NCBI RefSeq assembly: GCF_001267885.1
Contig: NZ_CP012382.1
Coordinates: 434,001 to 498,000, forward strand
DNA length: 64,000 nucleotides
Origin: Streptomyces ambofaciens ATCC 23877
Lineage (GTDB): Bacteria; Actinomycetota; Actinomycetes; Streptomycetales; Streptomycetaceae
Direction: 5' to 3'
Under the pieces are notes generated by a model. That model worked only from the letters and a program-made list of their open reading frames with translations, did no database searches and was not told the origin of the DNA. This document shows positions 52,622-62,900 of this stretch, one piece after another; position 1 is the first letter of the stretch, and each line of letters begins with the position of its first letter. The translations under genes and the position numbers were made by a program.

Positions 52622-55600
52622 GTGGAGCGTTCGCAAGACGCCGCCTGTGAGATCGCGTCGGCGATCGGGACGGGCGTGTTCACTGCCGACCAGGAGATCG
52701 GCCAGGACCTGGCACGTGTCGACTGGTCGGCGACCGCGCTGGGCCTGCCGGAGCAGTGGCCGCAGAGTCTGCGGACCGCGGTGAGCATCCTGCTGTCCTC
52801 CCGGTTCTCGATGTGGATGGCGTGGGGTCCGGACCTCACGTTCTTCTGCAACGCCGCCTACCGGCGGGACACCCTCGGTGCCAAGTACCCCTGGGCCCTG
52901 GGCCGGCCGGCGAGCGAGGTGTGGGCGGAGATCTGGGACGACATCGGCCCACGCATCGACACCGTCATGAGCACGGGCGAGGCGACCTGGGACGAGGGCC
53001 TGCTGCTGTTCCTGGAACGGTCCGGGTACACGGAGGAGAGCTACCACACCTTCTCCTACAGCCCGCTGCGGGACGACCGGGGCACCGTGGTCGGCATGCT
53101 CTGCGTGGTCAGCGAGGACACCGAACGGGTCATCGGCGAACGCCGGATGGCGACACTGCGCGATCTCGGCTCCGACCCCAGCGTGGTCCGCACCGAGCAG
53201 GAGTGGCTCGCCTTCGCCAACCAGCAGCTGACCGGCAACCGGCGGGATCTGCCGTTCACCCTGACGTATCTCCTGGAGGCCGACGGCTCCGCCCACCTTG
53301 CGGACGCCACCGGACTGACGGGGGGCCACCCCGCCGCGCCCCAGACGCTGCCGGCCGACGGCTCCGGCGTGTGGCCCGTGACGGCGCTCACGCACGGCGA
53401 GTCGATGCTGGTGCCGCTCGACGACGCCCCGTTCGCCGAACTGCCGGCCGGTGACTGGCCGCGGTCGCCCTCGCAGGCGCTGGTGCTGCCGCTGCTCCAA
53501 CAGGGCGGCTCTCCGTACGGGTTCCTGGTGGCCGGCCTGAACCGTTACCGGTCACTGGACGACGCCTACCGCGGGTTCGTCGAGCTGGTCGCGGGTCATC
53601 TCGCGGCGGGCATCGCCAGCGCCCGCAGTTACGAGGCCCAGCAGCGGCGGGCCGAGGAACTCGCGGAGCTGGACCGGGCCAAGACGGCCTTCTTCTCCAA
53701 CATCAGCCATGAGTTCCGCACTCCCCTGACCTTGATCATGGGGCCGGTGGAGGAGCTCCGGACCCAGCTGGCGGGAGCCGACGCCCACATACGGGAGGAG
53801 CTGGACGTCGTCCACCGCAACGGGCTGCGCCTGGGCAAGCTGGTCAACTCCCTGCTCGACTTCTCCCGTATCGAGGCAGGCCGGATGCAGGCCCGCTACG
53901 AGCCGACCGACCTCTCCCTGGTCACCGCCGACCTGGCCAGCGTGTTCCGCTCCGCCATCGACAAGGCCGGTCTGGGCTTCCACATCGACTGCGCCCCGCT
54001 CCCCGAGCCGGTGTACACCGACCGCGGCATGTGGGAGAAGGTGATCCTGAACCTGCTGAGCAACGCTCTGAAGTTCACCTTCGACGGCTCGATCCGCGTG
54101 ACCGTGCACGCTGAGGACACGCACGCCGTCGTGACCGTCGCCGACACCGGCATCGGCGTGCCGGCGGCGGAGATGCCGCGCCTGTTCGAACGGTTCCACC
54201 GGATCGAGAACGCCCGTTCCCGTTCCAACGAGGGCAGCGGTATCGGGCTGGCCCTGGTCAAGGAGCTGGTGGGGCTGCACGGCGGCACGATCACCGCCGA
54301 CAGCACCGAGGGTGGGGGTACTCGCTTCACCGTCCGTCTGCCCTTCGGATCGGCCCATCTGCCCGCCGACGCCCTCGCGCCGTCCGAGGACGGCCGGGGC
54401 TCGTCGACCGCCGACCCCTATGTGCAGGAGGCGCTGCGCTGGCTGCCGGACGAGGTGGCCGCCGGCGCCCGCACGGCGGTGACCGCCGCCGACCCGTCGG
54501 GCTACGCCCCCGCCCCCGCCGTCGCCGCGCGGGTGCTCGTCGCCGACGACAACGCCGACATGCGCGAGTACCTCACGCGGCTCCTGGACGGCGCGGGATA
54601 CCAGGTGGACACCGTCGACGACGGTCTGGCGGCCCTGGAGGCCGTCCGTGCCGACGCTCCGGATCTGGTCATCAGCGATGTCATGATGCCCGGCCTGGAC
54701 GGTCTCGGCCTGGTGGCCGCTCTGCGCACCGACCCGCGGACCGTGTCGGTGCCCGTGGTGCTGCTGTCCGCCCGCGCCGGGCAGGAGGCGTCGATCGAGG
54801 GCCTGCAGGCCGGTGCCGACGACTACCTCGTCAAGCCGTTCGCCGCGGCCGAACTCCTCGCCCGGGTGCGGGCCAACGTCGAACTGGCCCGGCTCCGCAA
54901 CCACCAGGCGCGCTGGCGCAAGGCTCTGGTGGACTCTCTCCAGGAGGCCTTCTTCGTCTGCGACGAGGAGGGCGCCGTCATCGAGATCAACACGGCGTTC
55001 ACCGACATCCTCGGCTACGACCCCGAGGGTCTCCCCTACCAGCCGGTGCACCCCTGGTGGCCGGACGCCGACGTCGACCCCGAAGCGCACCGCGAGGTGG
55101 GTGAGGCCTTCGCGCAACTGCTGAACAACCCCAAGGGCTCCTACACCATTCCGGTCGCGCACCGCGACGGGCACCGGCTGTGGGTGACCGCCACCTTCAA
55201 CCAGGCACAGGACCCGGACACCGGCCGGCAGGTGACCGTGGGCACCTTCCGCGACGTCACCGCCGAGCACTACAAGGTGCAGCGCGAGAGTGCGCAGGCC
55301 GCCCTGAGCATGCGGCTGACGCAGGCGACCAGTCTGCCGGAGGCCCTCGCGGGCTCGCTGGCGGTGCTGAAGGACCTGTGGCGCGCCGAGTGCGTACTGG
55401 CCGCGGTCGCGACCACCGGACAGGAGGTGTCGGTGACGGCGACCGACTCCGACCTGGCCTGGCAGGACCTGTCCCCCGCGCGTCGGGAGCAACTGTCCGC
55501 CTGGCTGGACGGACCTCTGCTGACGCCCGTCGACGACACCGCCGGGGCGGGCATCACCGTCAGCCACCCGGAGGGGACGATGGTGCTGTGGATCGACTTC

Positions 55601-56782
55601 GGCGACCACCGGCCCTTCACCGGTGAGGAGGACCGGCTGCTGCTGTCCCTCCTCGCCGGTCAGCTCGCCCAGGGCCTGGCCCGCGCCTACCAGATCGACC
55701 AGCAGCGCGAGACGGCGATCGCCCTGCAGCGCTCCATCCTCGGTCCGTCCAACCTTCCCGAGGGCTTCGCCGTCCGTTACGAGCCGGCCACCCGTCCGCT
55801 GGAGGTCGGCGGTGACTGGTACGACACCGTCCGGCTCCAGGACGGCCGCATCGGCATCGTCGTCGGGGACTGCGTCGGCCGCGGTCTCGAGGCGGCCACC
55901 GTCATGGGTCAGCTGCGCAGCGCCTGCCGCGCCCTGCTGTTGCAGGACTCCAGCCCGGCGCAGACCTTGATGGCGCTGGACCAGTTCGCCGCAGGCGTTC
56001 CCGGTGCGATGTGCACCACCGTGTTCTGCGGCGTCCTCGACCCCGACACCGGCAGCCTCACCTACTCGAGCGCCGGCCATCCGCCGGGCATCCTCAGCCA
56101 CCCCGACGGCACCACCGTCCTGCTCGACGAGGGCCGCTCCGTGCCGCTGGCGGTGCGCCCGGGCAGGGAACGTCCCGAAGGCACCTGTACCGTGCCCGCC
56201 CGCGCCACACTGCTGCTGTACACCGACGGGCTCGTGGAGCGTCGCCGGCGCCCGCTGACGGCGGGCATAGACCAGGCCGGCGAAGCCGTCCAGGCCGGCC
56301 GCGACGTGGCGGTCGACGATCTCGCCACCCACGTCATGTCGCAACTGGCGCCGTCCGGCGGCTACGACGACGACGTGGCTCTCCTGCTGTACCGCCACCC
56401 GGCCCCCCTGGAGGTGGCTTTCCCGGCCGAGTCCTCGCAGCTGGCGCCGGTCCGCAAGGCGCTGCGCAGTTGGCTCGCCCAGTGTGAACTCCCCCCGCAC
56501 ACGGTGCAGAACGTCCTGGTGGCGGCCGGGGAGGCGTGTGCCAACGCCATCGAGCACGGCCACCGGGACGCTCCCGGCGACACGGTACGGCTGCGCGCCG
56601 AGGCACTGGTCGACGACCTACGCCTGACCGTCGCCGACACCGGCCGCTGGAAGACGCCGCAGCCCGGGGCCAACAGCCACCGTGGCCGGGGCGTGGCGCT
56701 GATGCGGGCGCTGATGCACCAGGTCACCATCACCTCCGGCACCGCCGGCACCACCGTCGACATGCACACGAGGATTGCCTGA
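52622..56782 (+). CDS. Giant hybrid sensor kinase-receiver-PP2C phosphatase-HATPase
   Basis: 1386 residues. In order: PAS-like (about 30-170), GAF-like (about 200-345), HisKA with His363 in SHEFRT, HATPase (about 455-575, N box NLLSNALKF, GSGIGLALV), receiver (about 640-755, phospho-acceptor Asp686 in ISDVMMPG), PAS (about 765-880), GAF (about 890-1040), SpoIIE PP2C (about 1060-1255, EVGGDWYD) and a second HATPase of the anti-sigma type (about 1260-1385, GEACANAIEHG). It combines two-component and partner-switching parts, as S. coelicolor OsaA/OsaC do on separate proteins. GTG at 52622 follows AAGGG. Its stop overlaps the STAS gene start by 1 nt. Confidence 0.92.
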   Translation: MERSQDAACEIASAIGTGVFTADQEIGQDLARVDWSATALGLPEQWPQSLRTAVSILLSSRFSMWMAWGPDLTFFCNAAYRRDTLGAKYPWALGRPASEVWAEIWDDIGPRIDTVMSTGEATWDEGLLLFLERSGYTEESYHTFSYSPLRDDRGTVVGMLCVVSEDTERVIGERRMATLRDLGSDPSVVRTEQEWLAFANQQLTGNRRDLPFTLTYLLEADGSAHLADATGLTGGHPAAPQTLPADGSGVWPVTALTHGESMLVPLDDAPFAELPAGDWPRSPSQALVLPLLQQGGSPYGFLVAGLNRYRSLDDAYRGFVELVAGHLAAGIASARSYEAQQRRAEELAELDRAKTAFFSNISHEFRTPLTLIMGPVEELRTQLAGADAHIREELDVVHRNGLRLGKLVNSLLDFSRIEAGRMQARYEPTDLSLVTADLASVFRSAIDKAGLGFHIDCAPLPEPVYTDRGMWEKVILNLLSNALKFTFDGSIRVTVHAEDTHAVVTVADTGIGVPAAEMPRLFERFHRIENARSRSNEGSGIGLALVKELVGLHGGTITADSTEGGGTRFTVRLPFGSAHLPADALAPSEDGRGSSTADPYVQEALRWLPDEVAAGARTAVTAADPSGYAPAPAVAARVLVADDNADMREYLTRLLDGAGYQVDTVDDGLAALEAVRADAPDLVISDVMMPGLDGLGLVAALRTDPRTVSVPVVLLSARAGQEASIEGLQAGADDYLVKPFAAAELLARVRANVELARLRNHQARWRKALVDSLQEAFFVCDEEGAVIEINTAFTDILGYDPEGLPYQPVHPWWPDADVDPEAHREVGEAFAQLLNNPKGSYTIPVAHRDGHRLWVTATFNQAQDPDTGRQVTVGTFRDVTAEHYKVQRESAQAALSMRLTQATSLPEALAGSLAVLKDLWRAECVLAAVATTGQEVSVTATDSDLAWQDLSPARREQLSAWLDGPLLTPVDDTAGAGITVSHPEGTMVLWIDFGDHRPFTGEEDRLLLSLLAGQLAQGLARAYQIDQQRETAIALQRSILGPSNLPEGFAVRYEPATRPLEVGGDWYDTVRLQDGRIGIVVGDCVGRGLEAATVMGQLRSACRALLLQDSSPAQTLMALDQFAAGVPGAMCTTVFCGVLDPDTGSLTYSSAGHPPGILSHPDGTTVLLDEGRSVPLAVRPGRERPEGTCTVPARATLLLYTDGLVERRRRPLTAGIDQAGEAVQAGRDVAVDDLATHVMSQLAPSGGYDDDVALLLYRHPAPLEVAFPAESSQLAPVRKALRSWLAQCELPPHTVQNVLVAAGEACANAIEHGHRDAPGDTVRLRAEALVDDLRLTVADTGRWKTPQPGANSHRGRGVALMRALMHQVTITSGTAGTTVDMHTRIA

Positions 56783-57078
56783 TGAGCACGCTCCTGACCC
56801 TGACTCCCAGTCGACGGCCCGATGGTGTCCATCAGTTGACAGCCGTCGGTGAGATCGACATGAGCAACACCGACACGCTCGCCAGAGCGATCGAGACCAC
56901 GGTGGGGCCTCTCGTCCTCGACCTGACCGAGGTGGAGTACCTCGACAGCGCCGGACTGAGTGTCCTCTTCCGCCACGTCGACCGCCTCCAGCTCATCGCC
57001 ACCCCGCTCCTGGCACCGGTGCTGGAGGTGTCCGGGCTCTCCGACCTGACCACCGTGCGCGGCCCGGGCGACGCCTGA
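56782..57078 (+). CDS. STAS anti-sigma factor antagonist
   Basis: 98-residue STAS domain with the phosphorylation site YLDSAGLSVLF at about residue 54. The ATG overlaps the stop of the giant hybrid protein (TGATG), so it is translated with it. It is the natural substrate of that protein's phosphatase and HATPase domains. Confidence 0.9.
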   Translation: MSTLLTLTPSRRPDGVHQLTAVGEIDMSNTDTLARAIETTVGPLVLDLTEVEYLDSAGLSVLFRHVDRLQLIATPLLAPVLEVSGLSDLTTVRGPGDA

Positions 57079-57087
57079 CCGTCCTTC

Positions 57088-57131
57088 CCGCCCGCCCCCG
57101 AGCCCCACGTGGCCGGCGCGGGGGCGGGCGG
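57088..57131. terminator. Bidirectional terminator
   Basis: 13-bp G/C stem (57088-57100 and 57119-57131) with an 18-nt loop between the convergent STAS and DUF389 genes. Confidence 0.65.
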
Positions 57132-57161
57132 CCCGGCGCAGGGAGACTCGAGCCCGGTCGG

Positions 57162-58109
57162 TCAGGAGTTCTCCGGTTTCCTGAAGCGGCTGCGCTGGGT
57201 CGCCCACAGGGCCTTCTGGGCGACCAGGGTCAGGGTGCCCGCCAGGACGATGCCGAAGAGGTTCAGCAGCAGTTGTTCGCTGGAGCCCACCATCTGGCCG
57301 GTGTCACCGAAGCTCAGCGCGACGGCCGCGTTCGCCGCGGCCGGGACCGTGGTGACGGAGATCGCGACGCCCACCAGGGCGCCGGACTTGGCCGAGGTCA
57401 GCGACAGCGTGCCCGCGATGCCGGCGAGGATCGCCACCACGAAGGAGAAGGCGTCGGGGGCATAGACGAAGTCGGTGTTCGGACGGTCTCCCTCCAACTT
57501 GCTCTCGGTGAACAAGCCGAACCCGGCCATGATCCAGCTGAAGCCCACCGTCACCGCCATCGCCACCGCGAAGCCCACGAGCAGGGCGACCAGTGAGCGC
57601 AGTGCCAGGCGCGGGGCGCGCTGCACGATCGCGGTGCAGATGCCCGCCAGCGGACCGAACTCCGGGCCGACCGCCATCGCTCCCACGATGAGGATCGCGT
57701 TGTCCAGCACCACGCCGCAGGCCGCGATCATCGTGGCGAGGGTGATGAAGGCGACGTAGGTGATGGAGAGGGTCGACTCCTCGTGTGTCGCCTCCTCCAG
57801 TTGTTCCCACAGCACCGCGTCGGCGGGCTCGCCCGGCGCGTCCTTCTCCGCCTTGTCGGCGCGCTCGGACAACGACAGGTCGATGTTCTCGGCGGTGATG
57901 GCGCCGCAGCTGTCGATGCCCAGCGCCCTGAGCCCGCCGATGACTTCGTCGCCCGCCTCGCGGGCCACGTCGCACATGACGACGTCGCCCTCGGGGTCCC
58001 GAGCGACGCCGGGCAGCACCACCAGATGGGTGGTGCCCACCGTCCGGTCGATGAGACGGACCACCTCGTCGGTGCGGTCGGCCGGGGTGATCACGCGCAG
58101 ATGCAGCAT
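57162..58109 (-). CDS. DUF389 membrane protein
   Basis: 315 residues of the DUF389 (TIGR00341-type) family, function unknown. A soluble N-terminal ACT-like part (about 1-110, MLHLRVITPADRTDEVVRL) is followed by about six transmembrane segments (VAFITLATMIAACGVVLDN; ILIVGAMAVGPEFGPLAGIC). The ATG at 58109 has no ribosome site and sits inside a strong inverted repeat, suggesting leaderless translation or control of initiation by structure. Confidence 0.9.
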   Translation of the reverse strand: MLHLRVITPADRTDEVVRLIDRTVGTTHLVVLPGVARDPEGDVVMCDVAREAGDEVIGGLRALGIDSCGAITAENIDLSLSERADKAEKDAPGEPADAVLWEQLEEATHEESTLSITYVAFITLATMIAACGVVLDNAILIVGAMAVGPEFGPLAGICTAIVQRAPRLALRSLVALLVGFAVAMAVTVGFSWIMAGFGLFTESKLEGDRPNTDFVYAPDAFSFVVAILAGIAGTLSLTSAKSGALVGVAISVTTVPAAANAAVALSFGDTGQMVGSSEQLLLNLFGIVLAGTLTLVAQKALWATQRSRFRKPENS

Positions 58110-58129
58110 CCGGTATTTCTACCGGATGC
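58106..58129. promoter_or_regulatory. Inverted repeat covering the DUF389 start codon
   Basis: Perfect 10-bp arms (GCATCCGGTA at 58106-58115, complement at 58120-58129) around TTTC. The start codon (58109-58107) lies within one arm. In RNA it would hide the start; in DNA it could be an operator. Confidence 0.6.
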
Positions 58130-58235
58130 CGCCACCGCCGTCACAGCGCGCACGGTCGGTACCGCGGCCACGCGTGGCCGCCCCCGCGCGGGTTCGGGCG
58201 ACGCCGTGCCGCCCGCCCCCGCGCGGAACCGACGA

Positions 58236-58982
58236 TCAGTGCTTCAGCAGGGCGAAGACTCCCCAGCCGAGGTACTCACGTGTGTAGCGCGCGTGACGTG
58301 CGGGCTCGGTGGCGAGCTCGGCCCGTACCTGGGGCGCCAGTTCGTCGTCCGGGTTCCGGTCCAGCCAGCGGCGCATGGTGAGCCACTGTGCCGCGCTGTA
58401 CCGGTCCCAGCTGTCCTGGTCGGCCAGCACCATCTCCACCACGTCGTACCCGAGGTCGCCGAACCGCTCGATGAGGTCGGGCAACGGGAGGAAGTCGGAG
58501 GGGTGGCCGGCATGGCAGGCTTGCGCGGTCTCCTGGTCCGGCGGAGTACGACGCCAGTAGGGCTCACCGATCAGCATGAGGCCCCCGGGGCGGAGGCTGC
58601 GGCTGAGCAACTCGGCCGTTCCGGCGACGCCGTTCCCGATCCAGGTGGCGCCGATGCAGGCGGCGACGTCGACGGGCTCGTCCGCGACATGGCCGGAGGC
58701 GTCCGCGTGGACGAACTCCACCCGGTCGGCGACACCGAGTTCGACGGCGCGGGCCCGGGCCCGCTCGGTGAAGACGGTGCTGATGTCCACGCCCGTGCCC
58801 GTGAAGCCCAGGTCGCGGGCCCAGGTGCACAGCATCTCGCCCGAGCCGCTGGCCAGGTCGAGCACTCGTGTCCCGGGGGCCAGATGGAGAGCCCGGCCCA
58901 GGACGGCGTACTTGTCAGGAGTCAGCGGGTTGTGGATGCGGTGGTTGCTCTCGCGGATGGTGAAGATGCGAGGGAGGTCCAT
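58236..58982 (-). CDS. SAM-dependent methyltransferase
   Basis: 248 residues, class I methyltransferase with motif I VLDLASGSGEMLCTWARDLG, acidic GVDISTVF, and an extended C-terminal half with Trp- and Tyr-rich stretches (YWRRTPPDQETAQACHAGHP). AAGGA lies 8 nt before ATG 58982. It is not closely similar to the methyltransferase at 45979. A short upstream ORF with a strong ribosome site precedes it by about 100 bp on the same strand. Confidence 0.85.
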   Translation of the reverse strand: MDLPRIFTIRESNHRIHNPLTPDKYAVLGRALHLAPGTRVLDLASGSGEMLCTWARDLGFTGTGVDISTVFTERARARAVELGVADRVEFVHADASGHVADEPVDVAACIGATWIGNGVAGTAELLSRSLRPGGLMLIGEPYWRRTPPDQETAQACHAGHPSDFLPLPDLIERFGDLGYDVVEMVLADQDSWDRYSAAQWLTMRRWLDRNPDDELAPQVRAELATEPARHARYTREYLGWGVFALLKH

Positions 58983-59079
58983 GACCGATTTCCTTGTCGA
59001 CATGTCGGCGGAAGCGGACCCCTCCGGACGGCACGTGCGGCCAGGACTCCCACGGAAGGGGAGCAAAGGCAGGTGCGGG

Positions 59080-59148
59080 TCAGGACGAGGTCCGGGAAGC
59101 GAGGATGATCCGAGCACTGCACACGGCAGTGGTCTCCACGACAGTCAT
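59080..59148 (-). CDS. Short upstream ORF (22 codons) with strong ribosome site
   Basis: ATG at 59148 follows GGAGG by 7 nt and encodes MTVVETTAVCSARIILASRT and two more residues, then TGA. It contains one Cys and lies in the 360-bp gap (58983-59343) between the methyltransferase and cupin genes, which otherwise holds only the palindrome at 59281. It may be a leader peptide or a small protein. Confidence 0.4.
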   Translation of the reverse strand: MTVVETTAVCSARIILASRTSS

Positions 59149-59280
59149 CAACTCGCCTCCTTCGGTCTCCATGACAGGCACAGCGGAACCGGTCGTCACC
59201 GCCGCGTACAAGATAGCAGCCCGGAACGCGATGCGATTGGCCCAGGGATCCCGGCCCTGATTGCACCACGCCTCTGGTCA

Positions 59281-59303
59281 ACTCACCCACCAGAATGGTG
59301 AGT
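59281..59303. promoter_or_regulatory. Candidate operator before cupin gene
   Basis: ACTCACC (59281-59287) and its complement (59297-59303) frame an internal CACCA/TGGTG palindrome centred on GAA (59288-59300). It lies 40 bp before the cupin ATG, over the expected promoter. Confidence 0.55.
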
Positions 59304-59343
59304 ACAAGGTTCGCCGAGGCCCGCTACCAGGGGAGAACACAAG

Positions 59344-59841
59344 ATGAGCGGCATGCGTACCGACTTCGCGCCGGTGGTCACTCGGGCCGCCGAGGCGGAG
59401 ACGACGAGCGACCCCAGCAGCACGATGACGCTGCTGGCGGACTCCGAGGCGACGGGCGGGCTGCTGACCAGCTACCGCTCGACCTTCGCCGAGGGAGCGG
59501 TGGGCGCACCGGCGCACTTCCACACCCGGGCCGCGGAGATGTTCTACGTCATCGACGGCTCCCTGCGCGTCCTCGTGGGGGAAGCGGTGACCGTGCTCGG
59601 CGCCGGCGACTTCCTGCTCGTGCCGCCGCACACCCCGCATGCCTTCGCGGCGGCCCCGGATGGCACGGCCGACGTGCTGTTCACCTTCACACCGGGGATG
59701 GCGCGCTTCGACTACCTGCGGCTCCTGGGCCGGGTGATGCGCGGCGAGGCCGGCTTCGAGGAGATCAAGGCGTCCTCGGAGCGCTTCGACAACCACTACG
59801 TCGACAGTCCCGTGTGGAACGCCGCACTGGCCGCTGGCTGA
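59344..59841 (+). CDS. Cupin-domain protein
   Basis: 165 residues with one cupin barrel: motif 1 APAHFHTRAAEMFYVIDGSL and motif 2 FLLVPPHTPHAF provide His and Glu metal ligands. Small metal-binding dioxygenase, isomerase or sensor; no substrate is evident. GGGGAG lies 8 nt before the ATG. A likely operator precedes it, and the regulator is not adjacent. Confidence 0.85.
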   Translation: MSGMRTDFAPVVTRAAEAETTSDPSSTMTLLADSEATGGLLTSYRSTFAEGAVGAPAHFHTRAAEMFYVIDGSLRVLVGEAVTVLGAGDFLLVPPHTPHAFAAAPDGTADVLFTFTPGMARFDYLRLLGRVMRGEAGFEEIKASSERFDNHYVDSPVWNAALAAG

Positions 59842-59993
59842 ACCCCGGTGGGCGGCGACCGATCCCGGGAAGCGTGGCCGGCCCGCGCCGCCGTCGAGCA
59901 GCGAGTCGTGACGCGGCCGCACTGCCCGCTCCGTGCCGGCCATGACCCGGGCCCGCCCCGGTCACCGTGTCGTGGTGGGCGCCTCGGGCACCC

Positions 59994-62900
59994 TCACGGC
60001 CACGGGTCCGTGGGCCGCACCGTGTCGAAGGCGAGTCCGCTGGAGCTCTCCCCCGTGCCGGGGGTCTTCTCCCTGCGGATCCAGCTGTGCCACGAGCCGT
60101 CCCACCAGCGGGCCAGCACCGGCCGGCGGACGACCTGCACCCCGTCGCGCGGCACCTCCTCCTCGTGCACCCACAGGTCGGGCGTGATCAGCCGGCCCCC
60201 GGGGGGAGCATCCCGGCCCGGGCCGGTGAGCGGGGCGAGCTTGAATCGGATCCGCTCGGTGGAGACCGCCTCCGGAACGAGCGGGAACCAGTAGTCCGGA
60301 ACGATGCTCTGCACGGCGTACACGGGGAGTTCCCCGGCCACCGCCGGCTCGGGCGGCCGGGCGCGCGCCCAGCGGTCCCGGCGGTCGACCTGCTCGCCAC
60401 GGCCGTCGGTGCAGTGGTGCTGCACGGCCCACGCCAGGTTGGCCAGTTCGTCGCGGGCCAGCATCACACGCTCCAGCGGCTGCCCCGCCTGGCCGCGTTC
60501 GGTGGGCAGCATCAGCAGCCCCGACGTCGCGGGGTGGTCCGGGTCCGGACCGGTCAGGTTGAACATCGACCACCTGGGGTCGTCCCGGCCCGCGCGCCGT
60601 ACCAGGTGGTGGCGCCCGAAGACGTCCCGTACCAGCAGTTGGTCGAGCACGGTCAGGGAAGCGGTGGGCACTTCCAGCGGGACCAGGAACCAGTCGTTGC
60701 CGAAGACCGTGGCGAACGAGATCAGCAGCAGCCGGCCGGTGTCGAGCGTGGACACGTCCGCCGCCCCCAGGTCGACGCGGGCGTCCTCCATCTCCCAGAA
60801 CCGGTCGGCGGGCAGCCCGCCGTAGCGCACCGTCGAGGGGAGGCTCTCCTCGGTGAAGGAGAGGCGCTGCCCCGGCGGCGCCCCCACCGCGTCGGGGTCC
60901 GGGTGCACGTCCAGGGAGTACCAGTCGAGGCCGTCGCCGTGGTACTCCGCGGCGCGCAGCACCGTCCCGCCGGCGGACAGTTCGGCGGCGTACTCGAAGC
61001 GGTTGGGGTCGAAGCAGTCGGGGCCGTGCTCGCTCTGCCGGCCGGACCACCAGGTCCGCCATGCGGCGAGCACCTCGCCGAACCGCGGGTCCGGTCCGCT
61101 GTCGATGGTCCCCGCGTCGAGGGCCGCCGCCACCGCCACCGCGTCGGGGGTCCGTCCGGCGAGCAGACCGACCAGGCTCGCGTCCGCTTCCTCGGTCCGC
61201 AGCAGATGGGGGGCCAGCGCCGTGAGGACCGTGGCGGGCAGGGCGGCCTCGTGGCACATCCTCAGCAGTGCGGCGCCTCCTTCGGCACGGAGCCGCTCGT
61301 CGGGCAGTACCGGCTCGTCCTCGATCACGGTGTCCAGCGGGCCGAGGCGCGGGTCGTAGGGCACCCATTCGGCGGCTTCGGCCGGCCGCCAGGCGTCGAT
61401 GGGAGTGCTGCCACCGGTCATCCGGACCACCGCCGGGGAGCCCGCGTCCTGGGCGGCGAACTCCCCGAACTGCCACTGCCGGGTGAGGAGCCACAGCGGG
61501 TCGTGCACCCGGGCGGCCAGCCCCGCCTCGACCTCGGGGGTGCGGTGCGTGGTCTCCAGCCGGAAGGGCCCCTGGGGGTCGGTGTTCCGCCTCTTGGTCT
61601 CGACCCTGGACAGCGCCGTGCCGGTCGCGCCCTGCTGGGAGATGCTGATCGCCGGGAGGAGGTCGTCGAGTCGTCTCAGGTCGTCGCGGTCGACGGCGCG
61701 CAACTTGGCCAGGTCGAGGGTCTCGCGCACCACCTGCACCAGGGCGTCGGCGGTCCATCCGCGGCCGAGGTCCGGGGGTACCGCGACGAGCACGCTGTGC
61801 GGGGCCTTGGCGTCCGGGCGGTCGTAGTGGAAGGCGACTCCGGTGAGTTCGGTCTGCGGAGCAGGTTCGGGCGTCCGCGCGGGCTGTTCGGCGCCGGGCA
61901 GGAGCTCGATCCACTCATCGAGGACGACACCGGTGACCTCCGCGTCCGGCAGGAGGTCGGCGGGTGCGTGCCAGACCAGGTGGGTCGTCGCGGGCGGGCG
62001 CTGTCCGGCCGGGAAGGTGCCGCCGATCCAGGAGTCGCCGCCGACGGTCGGATGCTGGGCCGCACGCAGGCGTTCGGCTCGTCCGGCCCGCGCTCCGGCC
62101 AGCAGCAGGGTCTCGTGCAGGGCGCGTACCGCCGGGCGGACGGCCGCGTTGCGTCTGAGCCAGTCCTCGATCGCGGCTCCGGACAGGTCACCGCGGCCCG
62201 GGGGCGGCGGTGTCGGCACGCTGAGGGCGGGCAGGAGCGGCAGGTCCGCGCCGAGCACGTCGGCCAGGGCCGTTCTGGCCCGCGAGAGCCACGCGTCGCT
62301 CGTGTCCGGGGTGACCTGCTGCGTGGCCAGGTCGCGCAGTTGCGCGGTGGCGGGGTGGTCGACGGCCTGCGGGCTGTCGGCGAAGGCGGCGAGCCGTGCC
62401 CGCAGGGCGGTCGGGTCGGCCGACCGCCCGGCCGGTTCCTCGGGCAGATGGGCGGGCAGCAGTGGCTGGGCGGTGGACAGCAGCGTCCTGATCCGGGTCG
62501 CCACGCCGTGCAGCGCGCTCCAGCCGGGCCCGGAGAAGACGACCGGTGTGTCCGCCGCCACGCCCTTGGCCCCGCGCACCGCTCGGTACAGTCCGGCCGG
62601 TTCGACGGCCGCCGCGTCCAGGACCGCGCTCAGCGCGCTCAACCCCAGTCCGTCGGCGCCGAGTTCGAACTCCCCGTCGCCCAGCCGGCCGCCGAGCACC
62701 CAGCCCGCCGCCGGACCGAGCAGATGGGCGACCCAGCTCTCCAGCGCGGGTTGCAGGTCGGCCACCGGATCGCTCGGCCAGCCGGTCGGTCCGGTGGGCC
62801 CGGCGGGCAGCAACACGGCCGTACGGTGCGTCAGGGCGCGTGCCCGGTGCGGAGTGCGCAGCACCCGGAAGGTGTCGGGTACGTCTTCGCCGCGGCCGAG

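Noticed and set aside
53552..56563. Minus-strand frame of about 1000 codons opposite the hybrid kinase
   Set aside because: Low-complexity Gly/Val/Gln/His composition; the plus-strand frame has eight recognisable domains.
59962..61914. 650-codon minus-strand frame inside the giant gene
   Set aside because: Extremely Arg-rich and out of frame with the conserved-looking blocks of the giant protein.
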